Shown here: positions 11,237 to 20,574 of the stretch, in pieces | How the letters are laid out: the number at the start of each line of letters is the position of its first letter | Numbering within the stretch: position 1 is the stretch's first letter | Assembly: GCF_017876655.1 (NCBI RefSeq) | Contig: NZ_JAGIOK010000001.1 | Span: forward strand, 1,550,001 to 1,614,000 | DNA from: Microbacterium imperiale | GTDB lineage: Bacteria; Actinomycetota; Actinomycetes; Actinomycetales; Microbacteriaceae | Direction of reading: 5' to 3' | DNA: 64,000 bases | Translations under genes and position numbers: made by a program | Notes under the pieces: generated by a model | Database searches by the model: none | What the model was told of the DNA's origin: nothing | What the model saw: the letters and a program-made list of their open reading frames with translations, nothing else

Positions 11237-12094
11237 CTATTCACCGCGCGGCGCGGCGTCGCTCACCTTGCGCTCCGCGGCCGAGAGGGCATCGCGGGCC
11301 TCGCGCTCTCGCCGCTCGAGCGCCGCCACAGCGGCATCCGCGGCCTCCGCCTCGTCGACCACGCGGGCCAGATCCCGGCGCAGATCGTCGACACGCTCGT
11401 GCAGCCGGTCGGCCCGCTCGCGCGCGGTCGCCGTCTTGTCGGCCACGCGGGCCAGCTCACGGCGCGCCTCGGATGCCGCGCGCTCGGCCTCGCGGCGGCG
11501 CTTCTCGGCCTCGCGGCGCGCGCGTCGCTCGGCCAGGTCGTCCCGAGCAGGCGCCGATGGTTCGACGGCCCCGGGCACCGAACCCGCCACGCGCTCGGCG
11601 AGGTCCTCCGGGCCGACCGCCCCCGGATCGAGGGGGCGGATCAGCCGCCCGGCGGCGACCACGGCTCCCGCGACGGGGTCGACGATCGCGGCATTGACCG
11701 TGCGCTCGACCTCGTCCCTCGCCCCGGCGGCCAGAGCGACGTCGGCCTGCCGCGCCAGGTCCGCCGCGCGGCGCGCGAGCGCGGCGACGAGCGCGCGCCG
11801 CTGCTTGCCGAGACGCGCGAGCTCGGCGGCATCCAGGTCATCCTGCGCCTCACGGAGCGCACCGGACAGTTCCAGCGCGTCACGGAACGCGGCGTCGTGG
11901 CTCAGCAGGTTGACGGCCCACGCAGCGACCGTGGGCTTCCGCAGGCCCCGGATGCTGCGGGCCAGCGCCCCGGTCGCGGCGGCGGCGCGGTCGTTGCGCG
12001 CACGCGTGAACTCCGCGGGCGGCAGGATCAGAAGCTCGGCGGCGGCGGCGTCGAACGCCGCGACATCCAGCCCGCTCGCCCCGTCAGCACCCAT
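11237..12094 (-). CDS. Coiled-coil protein, 285 residues
   Basis: Function unknown. Residues about 1-150 form an alpha-helical domain (DVAAFDAAAAELLILPPAEFTRARNDRAAAA, then LRKPTVAAWAVNLLSHDAAFRDALELSGALREAQDDLDAAELARLGKQRR). From about residue 185 to the end it is a continuous charged coiled coil (ERRARREAEKRRREAERAASEARRELARVADKTATARERADRLHE shown in parts by many heptads). The ATG at 12094 (MGADGASGLDV) was chosen because the longer frame would read across the real 46-residue gene upstream. Related helical proteins are common in Microbacteriaceae without an assigned role. Confidence 0.8.
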   Translation of the reverse strand: MGADGASGLDVAAFDAAAAELLILPPAEFTRARNDRAAAATGALARSIRGLRKPTVAAWAVNLLSHDAAFRDALELSGALREAQDDLDAAELARLGKQRRALVAALARRAADLARQADVALAAGARDEVERTVNAAIVDPVAGAVVAAGRLIRPLDPGAVGPEDLAERVAGSVPGAVEPSAPARDDLAERRARREAEKRRREAERAASEARRELARVADKTATARERADRLHERVDDLRRDLARVVDEAEAADAAVAALERREREARDALSAAERKVSDAAPRGE

Positions 12095-12104
12095 CCCGCC
12101 ATTC

Positions 12105-12245
12105 TCACCGACGCGGCTTGCGCGCGCGAGGCATGAGCTCACCGTCGACCACGTCGAACGCCGGCAGGTCGGCGAACAGCTGCTCCTCGACCGATCCGCC
12201 GTCGTGCGGTTCGGTCTCGTCGTCAGGTCGAGGATCGATGCTCAT
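12105..12245 (-). CDS. Small acidic protein, 46 residues
   Basis: A short gene found by reading the reverse strand; the product is MSIDPRPDDETEPHDGGS followed by VEEQLFADLPAFDVVDGELMPRARKPRR, split here because of length. The N-terminal half is acidic and probably disordered, and the end is basic (PRARKPRR). It has a clear coding pattern, ends 10 bases before the coiled-coil gene and explains why that gene cannot start further upstream. There is no function assignment. Confidence 0.6.
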   Translation of the reverse strand: MSIDPRPDDETEPHDGGSVEEQLFADLPAFDVVDGELMPRARKPRR

Positions 12246-12334
12246 CGCTCATCTACTCTCATCCGCGATCCGCGAAGCGTCGAGGCCTTGACAAGCTGAG
12301 GGCGTTTCGCCCCGCCTTGGATAATGTGGTGCGC

Positions 12335-12694
12335 GTGGGCAGCATCTACTACGGCGACGGCGCCTCGCCGATCCAGATCGAAGACCGCACGCTGGCGCAC
12401 CTGAAGGTCGTCATCTCGACCAAGCTGCGGCGTGGTGAGAGCTTCACGCTCTCGTGGCGTCACCCCGAGGGCGAGCCCACCGGACGCAGCACCATCTGGT
12501 TGCATCCCTCGATCCCGCTGCGCTTCGTCTTCGACGATCCTGAGCCCACGACGCTGAGCCGCGAGTGGGTCGAGGAGCTCGCCAGCTCGGCGAACTCGTC
12601 GGGCGGCATCCTCGTCGTCGCCGAGCACCCGGAAGACGAGGCAGGAGGCACGGTCGACCGCTCCGACGCCCCCGAGAGCGGCACCGCGTCCTGA
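12335..12694 (+). CDS. DUF7882 family protein (first copy)
   Basis: A small protein of about 119 residues from a Microbacteriaceae family often mislabelled as ATP-dependent DNA ligase; it has no ligase motifs. The GTG start (VGSIYYGDGASPIQIEDRTLAHLKVVI) was chosen by alignment with the neighbouring paralogue, which begins VGRFIYDTLGNSVEIDDRTLAHLRIVI. Shared family signature: DRTLAHLxVVIxxKLRRxExF, then WLHPSIPLRFVF and REWVEELASSANSSGG. The acidic tail is disordered. It is convergent with its paralogue, with 4 bases between the stops. The role of the family is unknown. Confidence 0.85.
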   Translation: MGSIYYGDGASPIQIEDRTLAHLKVVISTKLRRGESFTLSWRHPEGEPTGRSTIWLHPSIPLRFVFDDPEPTTLSREWVEELASSANSSGGILVVAEHPEDEAGGTVDRSDAPESGTAS

Positions 12695-12698
12695 GCGG

Positions 12699-13016
12699 TC
12701 AGCCGACCTCGGGCGCGCCGTCGTCGGTGGGCTCGGGCACGAGCGAGAGACCCGACGGCCCGCTCGCGACCTGCATGAGCTCTTCGACCCAGTAGCGGTT
12801 GATGCGCGGCTGCCGGCTGCCCGAGAAGTGGAACTGCAGCGGCACGGAGGGGTGGATCCAGTAGCTGCGGCGCTCACCGCCGCGCGGCAGGTCGATGTCG
12901 AACATGAACGGCTCCGAACGGCGCAGCTTGTTCATGATCACGATGCGCAGGTGCGCCAGGGTACGGTCGTCGATCTCGACGGAGTTGCCCAGCGTGTCAT
13001 AGATGAATCGGCCCAC
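12699..13016 (-). CDS. DUF7882 family protein (second copy)
   Basis: A 105-residue paralogue of the convergent neighbour. It begins with GTG (VGRFIYDTLGNSVEIDDRTLAHL) and carries NKLRRSEPFMFDIDLPRGGERRSYWIHPSVPLQFHF and NRYWVEELMQVASGPSGL, matching the DUF7882 pattern DRTLAHL...KLRR...WIHPSVPL...WVEEL. It has no membrane helix. The two copies are clearly diverged (less than half identical by eye), so the duplication is old. Function unknown. Confidence 0.85.
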   Translation of the reverse strand: MGRFIYDTLGNSVEIDDRTLAHLRIVIMNKLRRSEPFMFDIDLPRGGERRSYWIHPSVPLQFHFSGSRQPRINRYWVEELMQVASGPSGLSLVPEPTDDGAPEVG

Positions 13017-13075
13017 GCAGTGAGCCTAACGCGCTGGCGGCGGTCCAGAAAACGAACCCGCGCGTCGCGCGGCGG

Positions 13076-13327
13076 TCAGACGTCCGAACGGGCGGGCGTC
13101 TCGGCACCGAGCATCTCGGCCGCGCCCTCCTCGACCCCCACGGGGACCACGAGGGGCCGGCTGGCGCTGTAGGCCTCCCACTCGCGGAGGACGACGCGCT
13201 CGACATCGACGACCGACAAGGTCGGATGCGCGGCCGACAACCGCGCCACGACGCCCGAGAACGGCGTCACCACCTGCCCTTCGATGGTGAAGCGGTCCTC
13301 GTTCGGGGTCACCGGAAGAGAACACAT
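13076..13327 (-). CDS. Small protein with three-helix dimerisation-like domain
   Basis: An 83-residue protein. The central part VVARLSAAHPTLSVVDVERVVLREWEAYSASRPLVVPVGVEEGAAEML fits the pattern of the small actinobacterial three-helix bundle dimerisation domain (RLAxxFPxLxxxxVExxVxxxxxxxxxxRxxxFVPVLVExxA). The N terminus is MCSLPVTPNEDRFTIEGQVV. There is no DNA-binding or membrane part. It lies upstream of the DUF7882 gene on the same strand, with a gap of 59 bases. The family match is from memory and moderate. Confidence 0.7.
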   Translation of the reverse strand: MCSLPVTPNEDRFTIEGQVVTPFSGVVARLSAAHPTLSVVDVERVVLREWEAYSASRPLVVPVGVEEGAAEMLGAETPARSDV

Positions 13328-13401
13328 GTTCCCATCGTGTCACGCGGCGAGTCGCCTGACGAATGTCAATCCGCGGGCTTTCTCCGTTGCCGAAGTACCT
13401 G

Positions 13402-13956
13402 TCAGGAACGGTCGGTTCGCGCCTGCTCGGCGCGCGGATCGTGCGCGTGCGCGTCGACCTCGTCGACCGCCTGCTGCAGTCGGCCCAGGCAGTCGATGAC
13501 GATGCGGGCCTCCTCGGCGCTCATGCCGTCCACGGCCGCGATCATGCGCTCGTGCATCCGTCCGAGGGTCTCGCGGACCTCCTGGTCGGACTTGTCGGTG
13601 GCCACGACGTGCACGCTGCGGCGGTCGCTGGGATGCGCCTGACGTACGACATGTCCGGACTTCTGCAGGCGGTCGATCAGAGCCGTCGTGGATGCCGTGG
13701 AGATGCCCAGGTAACGCGAGAGCTCGGTCGGGCCGACGAACCGGCCCTCACCCTGCGCCTTGATGAGGTAGCGAAGCACGAGCAGCTCGTTCTCGCCCAT
13801 CGACATCGAGTCGCGGGTGCGCCGGCGCATCGCCGCCTCAGCCGCGCGGTACAGCCGGAACGCCTGCAGGACGGCGACGCCTCGTTCGCGTGGCGTGGCA
13901 CTGTCCTCGGGGCCCGAGGGATACCAGTAATGCGTAGTCGTCGGAGCGTCGGGCAC
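13402..13956 (-). CDS. MarR family transcriptional regulator
   Basis: A 184-residue winged-helix repressor. The core runs from about residue 45 to 145: MGENELLVLRYLIKAQGEGRFVGPTELSRYLGISTASTTALIDRLQKSGHVVRQAHPSDRRSVHVVATDKSDQEV, with the recognition helix in GISTASTTALIDRLQKSG and the wing in RQAHPSDRRSVHVVAT. The C-terminal helix (EVRETLGRMHERMIAAVDGMSAEEARIVIDCLGRLQQAVDEV) is for dimerisation. GTG start. The ligand and targets are not deducible; it is the first gene after the nhaA transcript on the same strand, with a 92-base spacer that could hold its own promoter. Confidence 0.93.
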   Translation of the reverse strand: MPDAPTTTHYWYPSGPEDSATPRERGVAVLQAFRLYRAAEAAMRRRTRDSMSMGENELLVLRYLIKAQGEGRFVGPTELSRYLGISTASTTALIDRLQKSGHVVRQAHPSDRRSVHVVATDKSDQEVRETLGRMHERMIAAVDGMSAEEARIVIDCLGRLQQAVDEVDAHAHDPRAEQARTDRS

Positions 13957-14048
13957 CCCGGCATCCTAGAACGAGCCCGCTACCGCTCGCACGCGGCACG
14001 CGGATCATTGACTCCCGCGCCGATTCGTGCCTGGAGGTGCGCAGCGCG

Positions 14049-15314
14049 TCAGGGGCGGCCGCCGAAGCCGAGCGCGGGCCCATCGCCGTCGATGCCGTCC
14101 GAGGCGTCCGACGCCGCCGCGTCGCGGCGCGCGCGCCGGGCATTGCGACTGAGCAGCAAGGCTGCGCCCAGCGCCGACAGCAGGCTGCCCAGCAGCACCG
14201 CGAAGCGCGCCCCATCGGTGTGCACGCCGTCCTCGAACGACAGCCCGGTGATCAGCAGCGACACGGTGAACCCGATGCCGCACAGCAAGCCGACGGGCAG
14301 CAGGTCGCGCATCGAGACGCCCTCCGGCAGCTGCAGGCGCGTGACCCGGGTCACGAGTGCGGTCGTACCGAGCACGCCGATCGCCTTGCCCACGACCAGT
14401 CCGCCGACGATCGCCGCCACGACCGGCTGGGCGACGACGGCGAGCGGGTCGCCCGCACCGACCACCGTGACGCCCGCCGCGAAGAAGGCGAAGACGGGCA
14501 GTGCGATGCCGGCCGAGAAGGGGCGGACGAGGTCGTCGTAGGTGTCGGTGCGCGCGATGCTCTCACCGGGCAGCGGACGCGCCGGGACGGCGAAGCCGAG
14601 CAGCACTCCCGCGATCGTCGCGTGCACGCCCGACGCGTGGAGGAAGCCCCACACGAGCAGGCCGAGAGGCAGCAGCAGCCACCACCGCGCCCAGCGCTGC
14701 CGCACGATCACCGCGTACACCGCGACACCCGCGAGCGCGATCAGCAGCGGGATCAGGTGGATCGTGGCGGTGTAGAAGACGGCGATGACGACGATGGCCA
14801 GCAGATCGTCCACGACGGCGAGCGTGAGGAGGAAGGTGCGCAGCCCCGGTGGCAGCCCGCGACCGAAGATGGCGAGCACCGCCAGGGCGAAGGCGATGTC
14901 GGTCGCCGTGGGGATGGCCCAGCCGCGCAGCGCCTCGGTGTCGCCGAAAGCGAGCACGACGGCGACGAAGATGACGGCGGGCACGAGCATGCCGCCGACG
15001 GCAGCGAGTACGGGGACGGCGGCCTCACGCGGGCGCCGCAGGCTCCCGGCCACGAACTCGTGCTTCAGCTCGACGCCGACGACGAAGAAGAACAGGGCCA
15101 GCAGTCCGTCGGCGGCCCAGTGCGAGAGCGACAGGTCGAGGTGCAGCGCCTCGGGTCCGATCGTGAACTCCGACAGCGCCGTGTAGGCGTCCGCGAACGG
15201 AGAGTTCGCCCAGATGAGCGCGAGGGCGGCCGCCGTCAGCAGCAGCGCCCCGCTCGTGGTCTCGCGTGAGAGCCAGCGGCGCAGGCGAGCTCGGCGGGGC
15301 AGTGCGTCGTACAT
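14049..15314 (-). CDS. nhaA: Na+/H+ antiporter NhaA
   Basis: Electrogenic Na+(Li+)/H+ exchanger of the cytoplasmic membrane, 421 residues. The ATG (MYDALPRRARLRRWLSRETTSG) gives the usual family N terminus; the frame continues upstream as antisense of the CBS gene. Key motifs are present: PTATDIAFALAVLAIFG (Asp133 equivalent), LTLAVVDDLLAIVVIAVFYT (the Asp163-Asp164 pair), and VVGKAIGVLG (Lys300 equivalent). About 12 hydrophobic helices are seen, including the broken helices GLLCGIGFTVSLLITGLSF. The tail is charged and short. It probably serves pH and sodium homeostasis. Confidence 0.97.
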   Translation of the reverse strand: MYDALPRRARLRRWLSRETTSGALLLTAAALALIWANSPFADAYTALSEFTIGPEALHLDLSLSHWAADGLLALFFFVVGVELKHEFVAGSLRRPREAAVPVLAAVGGMLVPAVIFVAVVLAFGDTEALRGWAIPTATDIAFALAVLAIFGRGLPPGLRTFLLTLAVVDDLLAIVVIAVFYTATIHLIPLLIALAGVAVYAVIVRQRWARWWLLLPLGLLVWGFLHASGVHATIAGVLLGFAVPARPLPGESIARTDTYDDLVRPFSAGIALPVFAFFAAGVTVVGAGDPLAVVAQPVVAAIVGGLVVGKAIGVLGTTALVTRVTRLQLPEGVSMRDLLPVGLLCGIGFTVSLLITGLSFEDGVHTDGARFAVLLGSLLSALGAALLLSRNARRARRDAAASDASDGIDGDGPALGFGGRP

Positions 15315-15391
15315 GGATGAAGCCTTCCGTCCTCCTCCGGGGGTCACCGGCGGAATGTCGACCAGACTTCCCGACGCACCGCCCACCGAGC

Positions 15392-16702
15392 TTACTCGTC
15401 GGCGGATGCCGCGGGCTCGGCCTCGTGCGAGGCGCGAGCGACGTGCAGCTCCGAGATCCGGCGACGGTCCAGTCGCGTGACCTCGATCGTCGCGCCGTCG
15501 ACCTCGATGCGGTCGCCGACGCGCGCGAGCCGCCCGAGCTGCTCGATCACGAAGCCGGCCACCGTGTCGGAGGTGCCGCGCGGGATCGAGATGCCCGTCG
15601 CCTCCTCGAAGTCCTGGAGGTTCAGGCGGCCGTCGACCGATCCGCCCTCGCCCGCCAGGACGTGCGGCATGGCCTCGGTGTCGTACTCGTCGACGATCTC
15701 GCCCACGACCTCTTCGACCAGGTCCTCGAGGGTCACGATGCCGTCGGTGCCGCCGTACTCGTCGACCACGACCGCGATCTGGCTGCCCTCCGCCCGCATG
15801 CTCGTGAGCGTCGGCAGCAGCCGCGCCGTCGAGGGGAAGTAGCGGATGGGACGCACGATCTCGGCGAGGGTCTGCGTGTCGTCGGTGGCCGCCGCGTCGA
15901 GCAGGTCGCGCACGTGCACGAACCCGACGACGTCGTCGATCGTCTGATCGATGATCGGGTAGCGCGAGTAGGGCAGGTCGCGCACGACCGCCGCCGCCTC
16001 GCCCACCGAGTCGCGGCCGAGCAGCGAGACCACCTCGGGGCGCGGCCGCATGACCTCGCTCAGCTGGCGATCGCGCAGCGACAGCACGTCGTCGAGGATG
16101 CGCCGTTCGTCCTCGGGCAGACCCTCGTGACTCGAGACGATGTCGCGCAGCTCTTCGTCGCTGAGCTCCTCGCCGGTCTTGTCGGGATCGCCGCCGAGCA
16201 GGCGCACGAGCACATTCGTCGAGATCGACAGCAGCCAGATCACCGGACGCATGAGCTTGGCGAAGCCGTTCAGCACGGGCGCGACGCCGTACGCGAAGGC
16301 GGCGTTGCGCTGGATCGCAAGGCGCTTGGGCACGAGCTCGCCCAGCACGAGCGAGAGGTAGGCGATGATCAGCGTCAGCACGATCGTGGCGACGGTCATC
16401 GCAGCGCCGCGGGCGAGGCCCCACGACTCCAGCACCGGCGCGAGCGACGGCGCGATCGACGATGCGCCGTACGCGGCCGAGGCGAAGCCGGCGACGGTCA
16501 CGCCGATCTGCACCGCCGAGAGGAACGTGTTGGGGTTGCGGGCCAGGGCGGCGACCTTCTCGCCGCGCTTGCCGCGCAGGGCGAGAGCATTGACCTGGCT
16601 CTCTCGCAGGGTCACGAGGGCCATCTCCGTGGCGGCGAAGACGCCGCCGATGAGGACGAAGATGACGACGAGGACGATGTTGAGGAGCAGATCGCCGTTC
16701 AT
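15392..16702 (-). CDS. Hemolysin-family CNNM/CBS/CorC membrane protein
   Basis: A 436-residue protein. The N-terminal DUF21/CNNM transmembrane domain (about residues 1-190) begins [36 protein letters not shown] and contains [18 protein letters not shown] [21 protein letters not shown] pair follows ([33 protein letters not shown], then [42 protein letters not shown]), then the CorC_HlyC domain ([14 protein letters not shown]...[23 protein letters not shown]). Family members handle Mg2+ or Co2+ efflux; the old name hemolysin is not functional evidence. The start was set at the ATG with the hydrophobic N terminus. Confidence 0.94.
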   Translation of the reverse strand: MNGDLLLNIVLVVIFVLIGGVFAATEMALVTLRESQVNALALRGKRGEKVAALARNPNTFLSAVQIGVTVAGFASAAYGASSIAPSLAPVLESWGLARGAAMTVATIVLTLIIAYLSLVLGELVPKRLAIQRNAAFAYGVAPVLNGFAKLMRPVIWLLSISTNVLVRLLGGDPDKTGEELSDEELRDIVSSHEGLPEDERRILDDVLSLRDRQLSEVMRPRPEVVSLLGRDSVGEAAAVVRDLPYSRYPIIDQTIDDVVGFVHVRDLLDAAATDDTQTLAEIVRPIRYFPSTARLLPTLTSMRAEGSQIAVVVDEYGGTDGIVTLEDLVEEVVGEIVDEYDTEAMPHVLAGEGGSVDGRLNLQDFEEATGISIPRGTSDTVAGFVIEQLGRLARVGDRIEVDGATIEVTRLDRRRISELHVARASHEAEPAASADE

Positions 16703-16914
16703 CGGCGGCCCGCGCGCGGGAAACGGATCGCGCCCGGGGTCACCCGGGCGCTGGGACTGTCGGAGTCTGAGGCCGAAACGGCGCAGTTCGTCATCGCACC
16801 AACGTAGCGGCATCCACTCGGAATCCGCTGAACGGGCGGCGGCCCGGCGGGGATGACGGCGGACCGGATGCCGCGACCCGCCCCGCTCGCCCCTGCGTGT
16901 GTCACGATGCTGGA

Positions 16915-17742
16915 ATGGACGACGGGGCGGACGCCGAGCTGCGAGCGCTGCGCGCCCGCGCCTACGGCCCCGCGAGCGACATCGACGCCGATCCGGCCGC
17001 CCTGCGCCGACTCGCCGAGCTCGAGGCGCGGCGCCGCTCGGCACACGCCCGGTCGCTCGAGCCGGCGCACGCGGACGCCCCGGACGCGCTCCCCGTCGCG
17101 GTCGACCCGGGTCCCGCCCTGCCCGACCGCGCCGATGCGTCACCGGCGGAGCACGACGCGGATTCCGCTCGCACCGACGCGACCGAAACGGATGCCGGTG
17201 GCCCGACGGGTCGCCCGTCGCGCCGACCGTCGCTGCGAACGACGCTGATGTGGGCGGGGTCGCTCGTCGCGGTGGCGGCGCTGGCGGCCGCGGTCACGAA
17301 CTTCGCCACCGCGCGCACGGCCTCGACCGCGACCGCGATCCCCGACGACGCACCGGTCACCCACCTCACGACGCTGCTGCCGATCGGCGGCGAGCAGCCG
17401 GAGTTCCTGCGCGACTGGGGCGCGGAGGACTCCCGGTCGTTCGAGCCGTTCTTCGGCCTGCGCACCTACGAAGTGCGCGTCCCGTGGCTCGAGCACGAGC
17501 ACACGTGCCTGCTCGTCATGAACGGGGAGCAGGCCGACCAGGCATCCGATGCCGGTTGGTCGTCGTACGGTCAGGGGTGCTCGGCCGGGGCGTTCCCGGC
17601 GGCGATGTCGTTCGTCGTGACGTCGGAGTACCCCGCGGAGTTGCGCGAGCACTTCCCGGAGGGGTCGGCGCTGCAGCTCGTGCTGAGCGACGTGGGCGTC
17701 GACGTCTTTCTGTCTGACGCGCCGGCTCAGGCCGCCGGCTGA
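16915..17742 (+). CDS. Membrane-anchored protein of unknown function
   Basis: A protein of 275 residues starting MDDGADAELRALRARAYGPASDIDADPAALRRLAELEA, a conserved-looking cytoplasmic helix of Microbacteriaceae membrane proteins. A disordered acidic linker follows, then one transmembrane helix near residues 115-135 (TTLMWAGSLVAVAALAAAVTNFA) and an extracytoplasmic domain of about 140 residues containing LPIGGEQPEFLRDWGAEDSRSFEPFFGLRTYEV and two Cys residues (HTCLLVMN and GQGCSAGAF) that may pair. It has no enzyme motifs. It is convergent with yaeQ, overlapping its 3' end by 16 bases. Confidence 0.82.
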   Translation: MDDGADAELRALRARAYGPASDIDADPAALRRLAELEARRRSAHARSLEPAHADAPDALPVAVDPGPALPDRADASPAEHDADSARTDATETDAGGPTGRPSRRPSLRTTLMWAGSLVAVAALAAAVTNFATARTASTATAIPDDAPVTHLTTLLPIGGEQPEFLRDWGAEDSRSFEPFFGLRTYEVRVPWLEHEHTCLLVMNGEQADQASDAGWSSYGQGCSAGAFPAAMSFVVTSEYPAELREHFPEGSALQLVLSDVGVDVFLSDAPAQAAG

Positions 17743-18266
17743 GACGTCACGTCCGACTCGGCCGTCACGCCCCCGAGCTCGACGTACAGCCGGCGCTCGG
17801 TGATCGAGACGGTCGCGACGTTCCGGCGGTCCAGCGCCGAGGCGAGGGTGTCGATGAAGCCGGGTTCGAAGCTGTAGAGCGGGATCTCGGACGCCCGGTG
17901 GATCTTCTTGCCGGCCCACGCCGCGGCGACCGGCCCGGGGTTGCGGTGGGTGTAGACGGCGACGCGACCGGACTGCTTGCTGCCCAGGTGCAGCCGCGAG
18001 GCGTCCGGTGCGCCCACCTCGATCCACGCGACGATGGCGCCGGTCAGATCTCGCACGAGAACTGCGGGCTCGTCCTTCGCGGCGATCCCCTCGGTGAAGT
18101 CGATGCCCTCCTCGTACTCGAGGCAGTACGCCAGGAGCCGCGTGATCATGAAGGCCTCGGTCTCGGAGGGATGCCGCGCCATGCGCAGCGGGAACGACTC
18201 GTAGACGCCGCGGTCGACGTCCGCCAGGGTCACGTCGAATGTGTGGATCGTCGCACCGGCAGCCAT
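17727..18266 (-). CDS. yaeQ: YaeQ family protein
   Basis: A 179-residue member of the YaeQ family, a PD-(D/E)XK nuclease-like fold of uncertain activity, earlier linked to transcription in enterobacteria. The ATG (MAAGATIHTFDVTLADVDRGVYESFPLRMARHPSETEAFMITRLLAYCLEYE shown in part) gives the family N terminus and normal length. The nuclease-like core is FTEGIAAKDEPAVLVRD and IVAWIEVGAPDASRLHLGSKQSGRVAVYTHR, with the acidic residues and the Lys/His expected there. The C terminus carries the helix-strand pair around YSFEPGFIDTLASALDRRN. Monocistronic by context. Confidence 0.93.
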   Translation of the reverse strand: MAAGATIHTFDVTLADVDRGVYESFPLRMARHPSETEAFMITRLLAYCLEYEEGIDFTEGIAAKDEPAVLVRDLTGAIVAWIEVGAPDASRLHLGSKQSGRVAVYTHRNPGPVAAAWAGKKIHRASEIPLYSFEPGFIDTLASALDRRNVATVSITERRLYVELGGVTAESDVTSQPAA

Positions 18267-18309
18267 GACGACCGAGCCTAGCCGCCCGCGGGTGTGACAC
18301 CCTGATCCC

Positions 18310-19155
18310 ATGCGGATCGCACTGACGGGATCATCGGGAAAACTCGGCACGGTCGTCGCTCGTGAGCTCACGGCGGCCGGTCACGAGGTCATCGGCTTCG
18401 ACGTCGTGGGGGCACGCGGTCCCGCGTTCGTCCAGATCGACCTGACCGACTACGGACAGGTCGTCGACGCTTTCGCGGCGGTGGGCGACAGACACGACGG
18501 CGTCGATGCGGTCGTGCACCTGGGCGCGGTGCCCGCACCGGGCCTGCGCCCCGACATCGCGACCTTCCACAACAACATGACGGCGACATTCAACGTGTTC
18601 CACGCGGCGACGCGGCTGGGCATCGACCGGATCGTCTACGCCTCGAGCGAGACGGTGCAGGGCCTGCCGTTCGATGTCCCGCCGCCCTACTTCCCCGTCG
18701 ACGAGGAGTACCCCGCCCGCCCGGAATCGGTGTACTCGCTGGTCAAGCACCTCGAAGAGCAGCTCGCGATCGAGCTGGTGCGGTGGCACCCGGGACTGTC
18801 GATCACGGCGCTGCGCTTCTCGAACGTCATGGTGCCCGAGGACTACGCCGAGTTCCCGTCGTTCGACGCCGACGCCCGGCGCCGCAAGTGGAACGCGTGG
18901 AGCTACATCGACGCCCGCGACGGCGCGCAGGCCGTGCTGCGTGCGCTCGAGAACGCGCCCGCCGGCTTCGACCGCTTCCTCATCGCCGCGGCCGACACCG
19001 TCATGTCGCGGCCGAACGCCGAGCTGATCGCCGAGGTCTTCCCGGGCGTCGAGGTCCGCGGAGACCTGGGCGAGAACACGTCGCTGTTCTCGACCGCGAA
19101 AGCACGACGGCTGCTGGGCTACGAGCCGCAGCACTCCTGGCGCGACCACGTGTGA
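18310..19155 (+). CDS. NAD(P)-dependent epimerase/dehydratase (extended SDR)
   Basis: A 281-residue Rossmann-fold oxidoreductase. The nucleotide-binding motif is MRIALTGSSGKLGTVVARELTAAGHEVIGFDVV at the very N terminus, with an Asp after beta-2 that favours NAD+. The catalytic site has the serine in VYASSETVQG and the pair Tyr-x-x-x-Lys in SVYSLVKHLEEQL. The substrate-binding part contains PPPYFPVDEEYPARPESVYS, typical of sugar or uronate dehydrogenases in sugar catabolism. It ends just before a strong bidirectional terminator shared with xylB. The exact substrate is not known; proximity to xylose genes makes a sugar substrate plausible. Confidence 0.92.
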   Translation: MRIALTGSSGKLGTVVARELTAAGHEVIGFDVVGARGPAFVQIDLTDYGQVVDAFAAVGDRHDGVDAVVHLGAVPAPGLRPDIATFHNNMTATFNVFHAATRLGIDRIVYASSETVQGLPFDVPPPYFPVDEEYPARPESVYSLVKHLEEQLAIELVRWHPGLSITALRFSNVMVPEDYAEFPSFDADARRRKWNAWSYIDARDGAQAVLRALENAPAGFDRFLIAAADTVMSRPNAELIAEVFPGVEVRGDLGENTSLFSTAKARRLLGYEPQHSWRDHV

Positions 19156-19160
19156 GGCGA

Positions 19161-19192
19161 ACGGGACCGGATGCTGCGGCATCCGGTCCCGT
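19161..19192. terminator. Bidirectional terminator between SDR gene and xylB
   Basis: Perfect 14-base arms ACGGGACCGGATGC and GCATCCGGTCCCGT with a TGCG loop, lying 5 bases after the SDR stop and 24 bases after the convergent xylB stop. The T-run is weak, as usual at high GC. Confidence 0.85.
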
Positions 19193-19215
19193 TCTCGTCG
19201 CGCGGATCGCGCGGA

Positions 19216-20517
19216 TCAGAGGATTCGGCGCGCCTGCTCGGCCGCACCGAGCGCGACGTACTCGCCGGGCTCGGGCACCTCGACCTCGAGACCGAACACC
19301 AGCGGAGCGATGCGCTGCACCGCCTCCGACCGCGCTCCCCCGCCGACCAGCAGGACGCGGCGCAGGGGCACCCCGTGTGCGCGCAGGGCGTCGAGGCCGG
19401 CACCGAGTCCGCCGAGCAGTCCTTCGACGGCGGCTCGGGCGAGGTTCTCGCGGGTCGTCGAGGCGAGGGTCATGCCCGAGAGCGAGGCCGTCGCGTCGGG
19501 CAGATTGGGCGTGCGCTCCCCCTCGAAGTAGGGCACGAGCGCGAGTCCGCCGGCGCCGGGCTCGGCCGACAGCGCCAGGCGCGACAGCTCGTCGTGGTCG
19601 ATGCCGAGCAGCGCCGCCGTGACGTCGAGCACGCGTGCCGCGTTGAGCGTGCACACGAGCGGCAGATGGTGGCCGTCCGCCGAGGCGAAACCGGCGACGG
19701 TGCCCGAGGGGTCGGCCACCGCGGTCTCGCTGACGGCGAAGACCGTGCCCGACGTGCCGATCGAGACGACGACATCCCCCACGCCGGCCCCGACCCCGAG
19801 AGCGGATGCCGCGTTGTCGCCGGCGCCGGCAGCCACACGACGGCCGTCGGCGTCGAGCACGAACTCGTCGGCTCCGAGCACGCGCGGCACGATGACGTCG
19901 TGGCCGAGCGCGGCGACGAGGAGGTCACGGTCGTACGCGCCCGTCGCGGCGCTCCAGTAACCGGTGCCCGACGCGTCGGATCGGTCGGTGACGAGCTCGT
20001 CGAGCGCGGCCGGACCGGCGTTCGCGGCATCCCCCGGTCCGAAACCGCGCAGCCGCCAGGTCAGCCAGTCGTGCGGCAGCGCGACCGCCGCGACGCGCGC
20101 GGCGTTCTCGGGCTCGTGGTCGCGCAACCACCGCAGCTTGCTGATGGTGAAGGACGCGACCGGCACGAGCCCGGTGCGCTCGGCGAGCGCCGCCGCCCCG
20201 AACTCGGACACGAGGTCGGCCGCCGCGGCCGCCGACCTCGTGTCGTTCCAGAGCAGGGCGTCGCGGATGACCCGGCCGGCCTCATCGAGCGCCACCAGTC
20301 CGTGCTGCTGACCGCCGATCGACCACGCCGCGACGTCGGCCATCCCGCCGGCCAGCTCGATCGCTCGCTGGAGGGCGACCCACCAGGCCTCGGGGTCGAC
20401 GCTCGTGCCGTCGGGGTGGGGCGCACGCCCCTCGCGGAGCACGCGCCCCGACACGTCGTCGACGACGACGACCTTGCACGACTGGGTCGACGAATCGATC
20501 CCCATGACCAGCGCCAT
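19216..20517 (-). CDS. xylB: Xylulokinase
   Basis: Phosphorylates D-xylulose to xylulose 5-phosphate, feeding the pentose phosphate pathway. FGGY family, about 433 residues from the ATG at [21 protein letters not shown], with AGAGAGG 10 bases upstream; an upstream start is possible. The N-terminal phosphate-binding motif [10 protein letters not shown], the substrate loop [21 protein letters not shown], the ATP-domain motifs [15 protein letters not shown] and [16 protein letters not shown], and the C-terminal [25 protein letters not shown] are all present. It lies 57 bases downstream of xylA on the same strand, forming the xylAB operon. Confidence 0.96.
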   Translation of the reverse strand: MALVMGIDSSTQSCKVVVVDDVSGRVLREGRAPHPDGTSVDPEAWWVALQRAIELAGGMADVAAWSIGGQQHGLVALDEAGRVIRDALLWNDTRSAAAAADLVSEFGAAALAERTGLVPVASFTISKLRWLRDHEPENAARVAAVALPHDWLTWRLRGFGPGDAANAGPAALDELVTDRSDASGTGYWSAATGAYDRDLLVAALGHDVIVPRVLGADEFVLDADGRRVAAGAGDNAASALGVGAGVGDVVVSIGTSGTVFAVSETAVADPSGTVAGFASADGHHLPLVCTLNAARVLDVTAALLGIDHDELSRLALSAEPGAGGLALVPYFEGERTPNLPDATASLSGMTLASTTRENLARAAVEGLLGGLGAGLDALRAHGVPLRRVLLVGGGARSEAVQRIAPLVFGLEVEVPEPGEYVALGAAEQARRIL

Positions 20518-20574
20518 GCCGGCATCCTCTCTTCGTTGCACCGCGGCCGAGCCGCGGGGTCGGGCGACTCCGCG

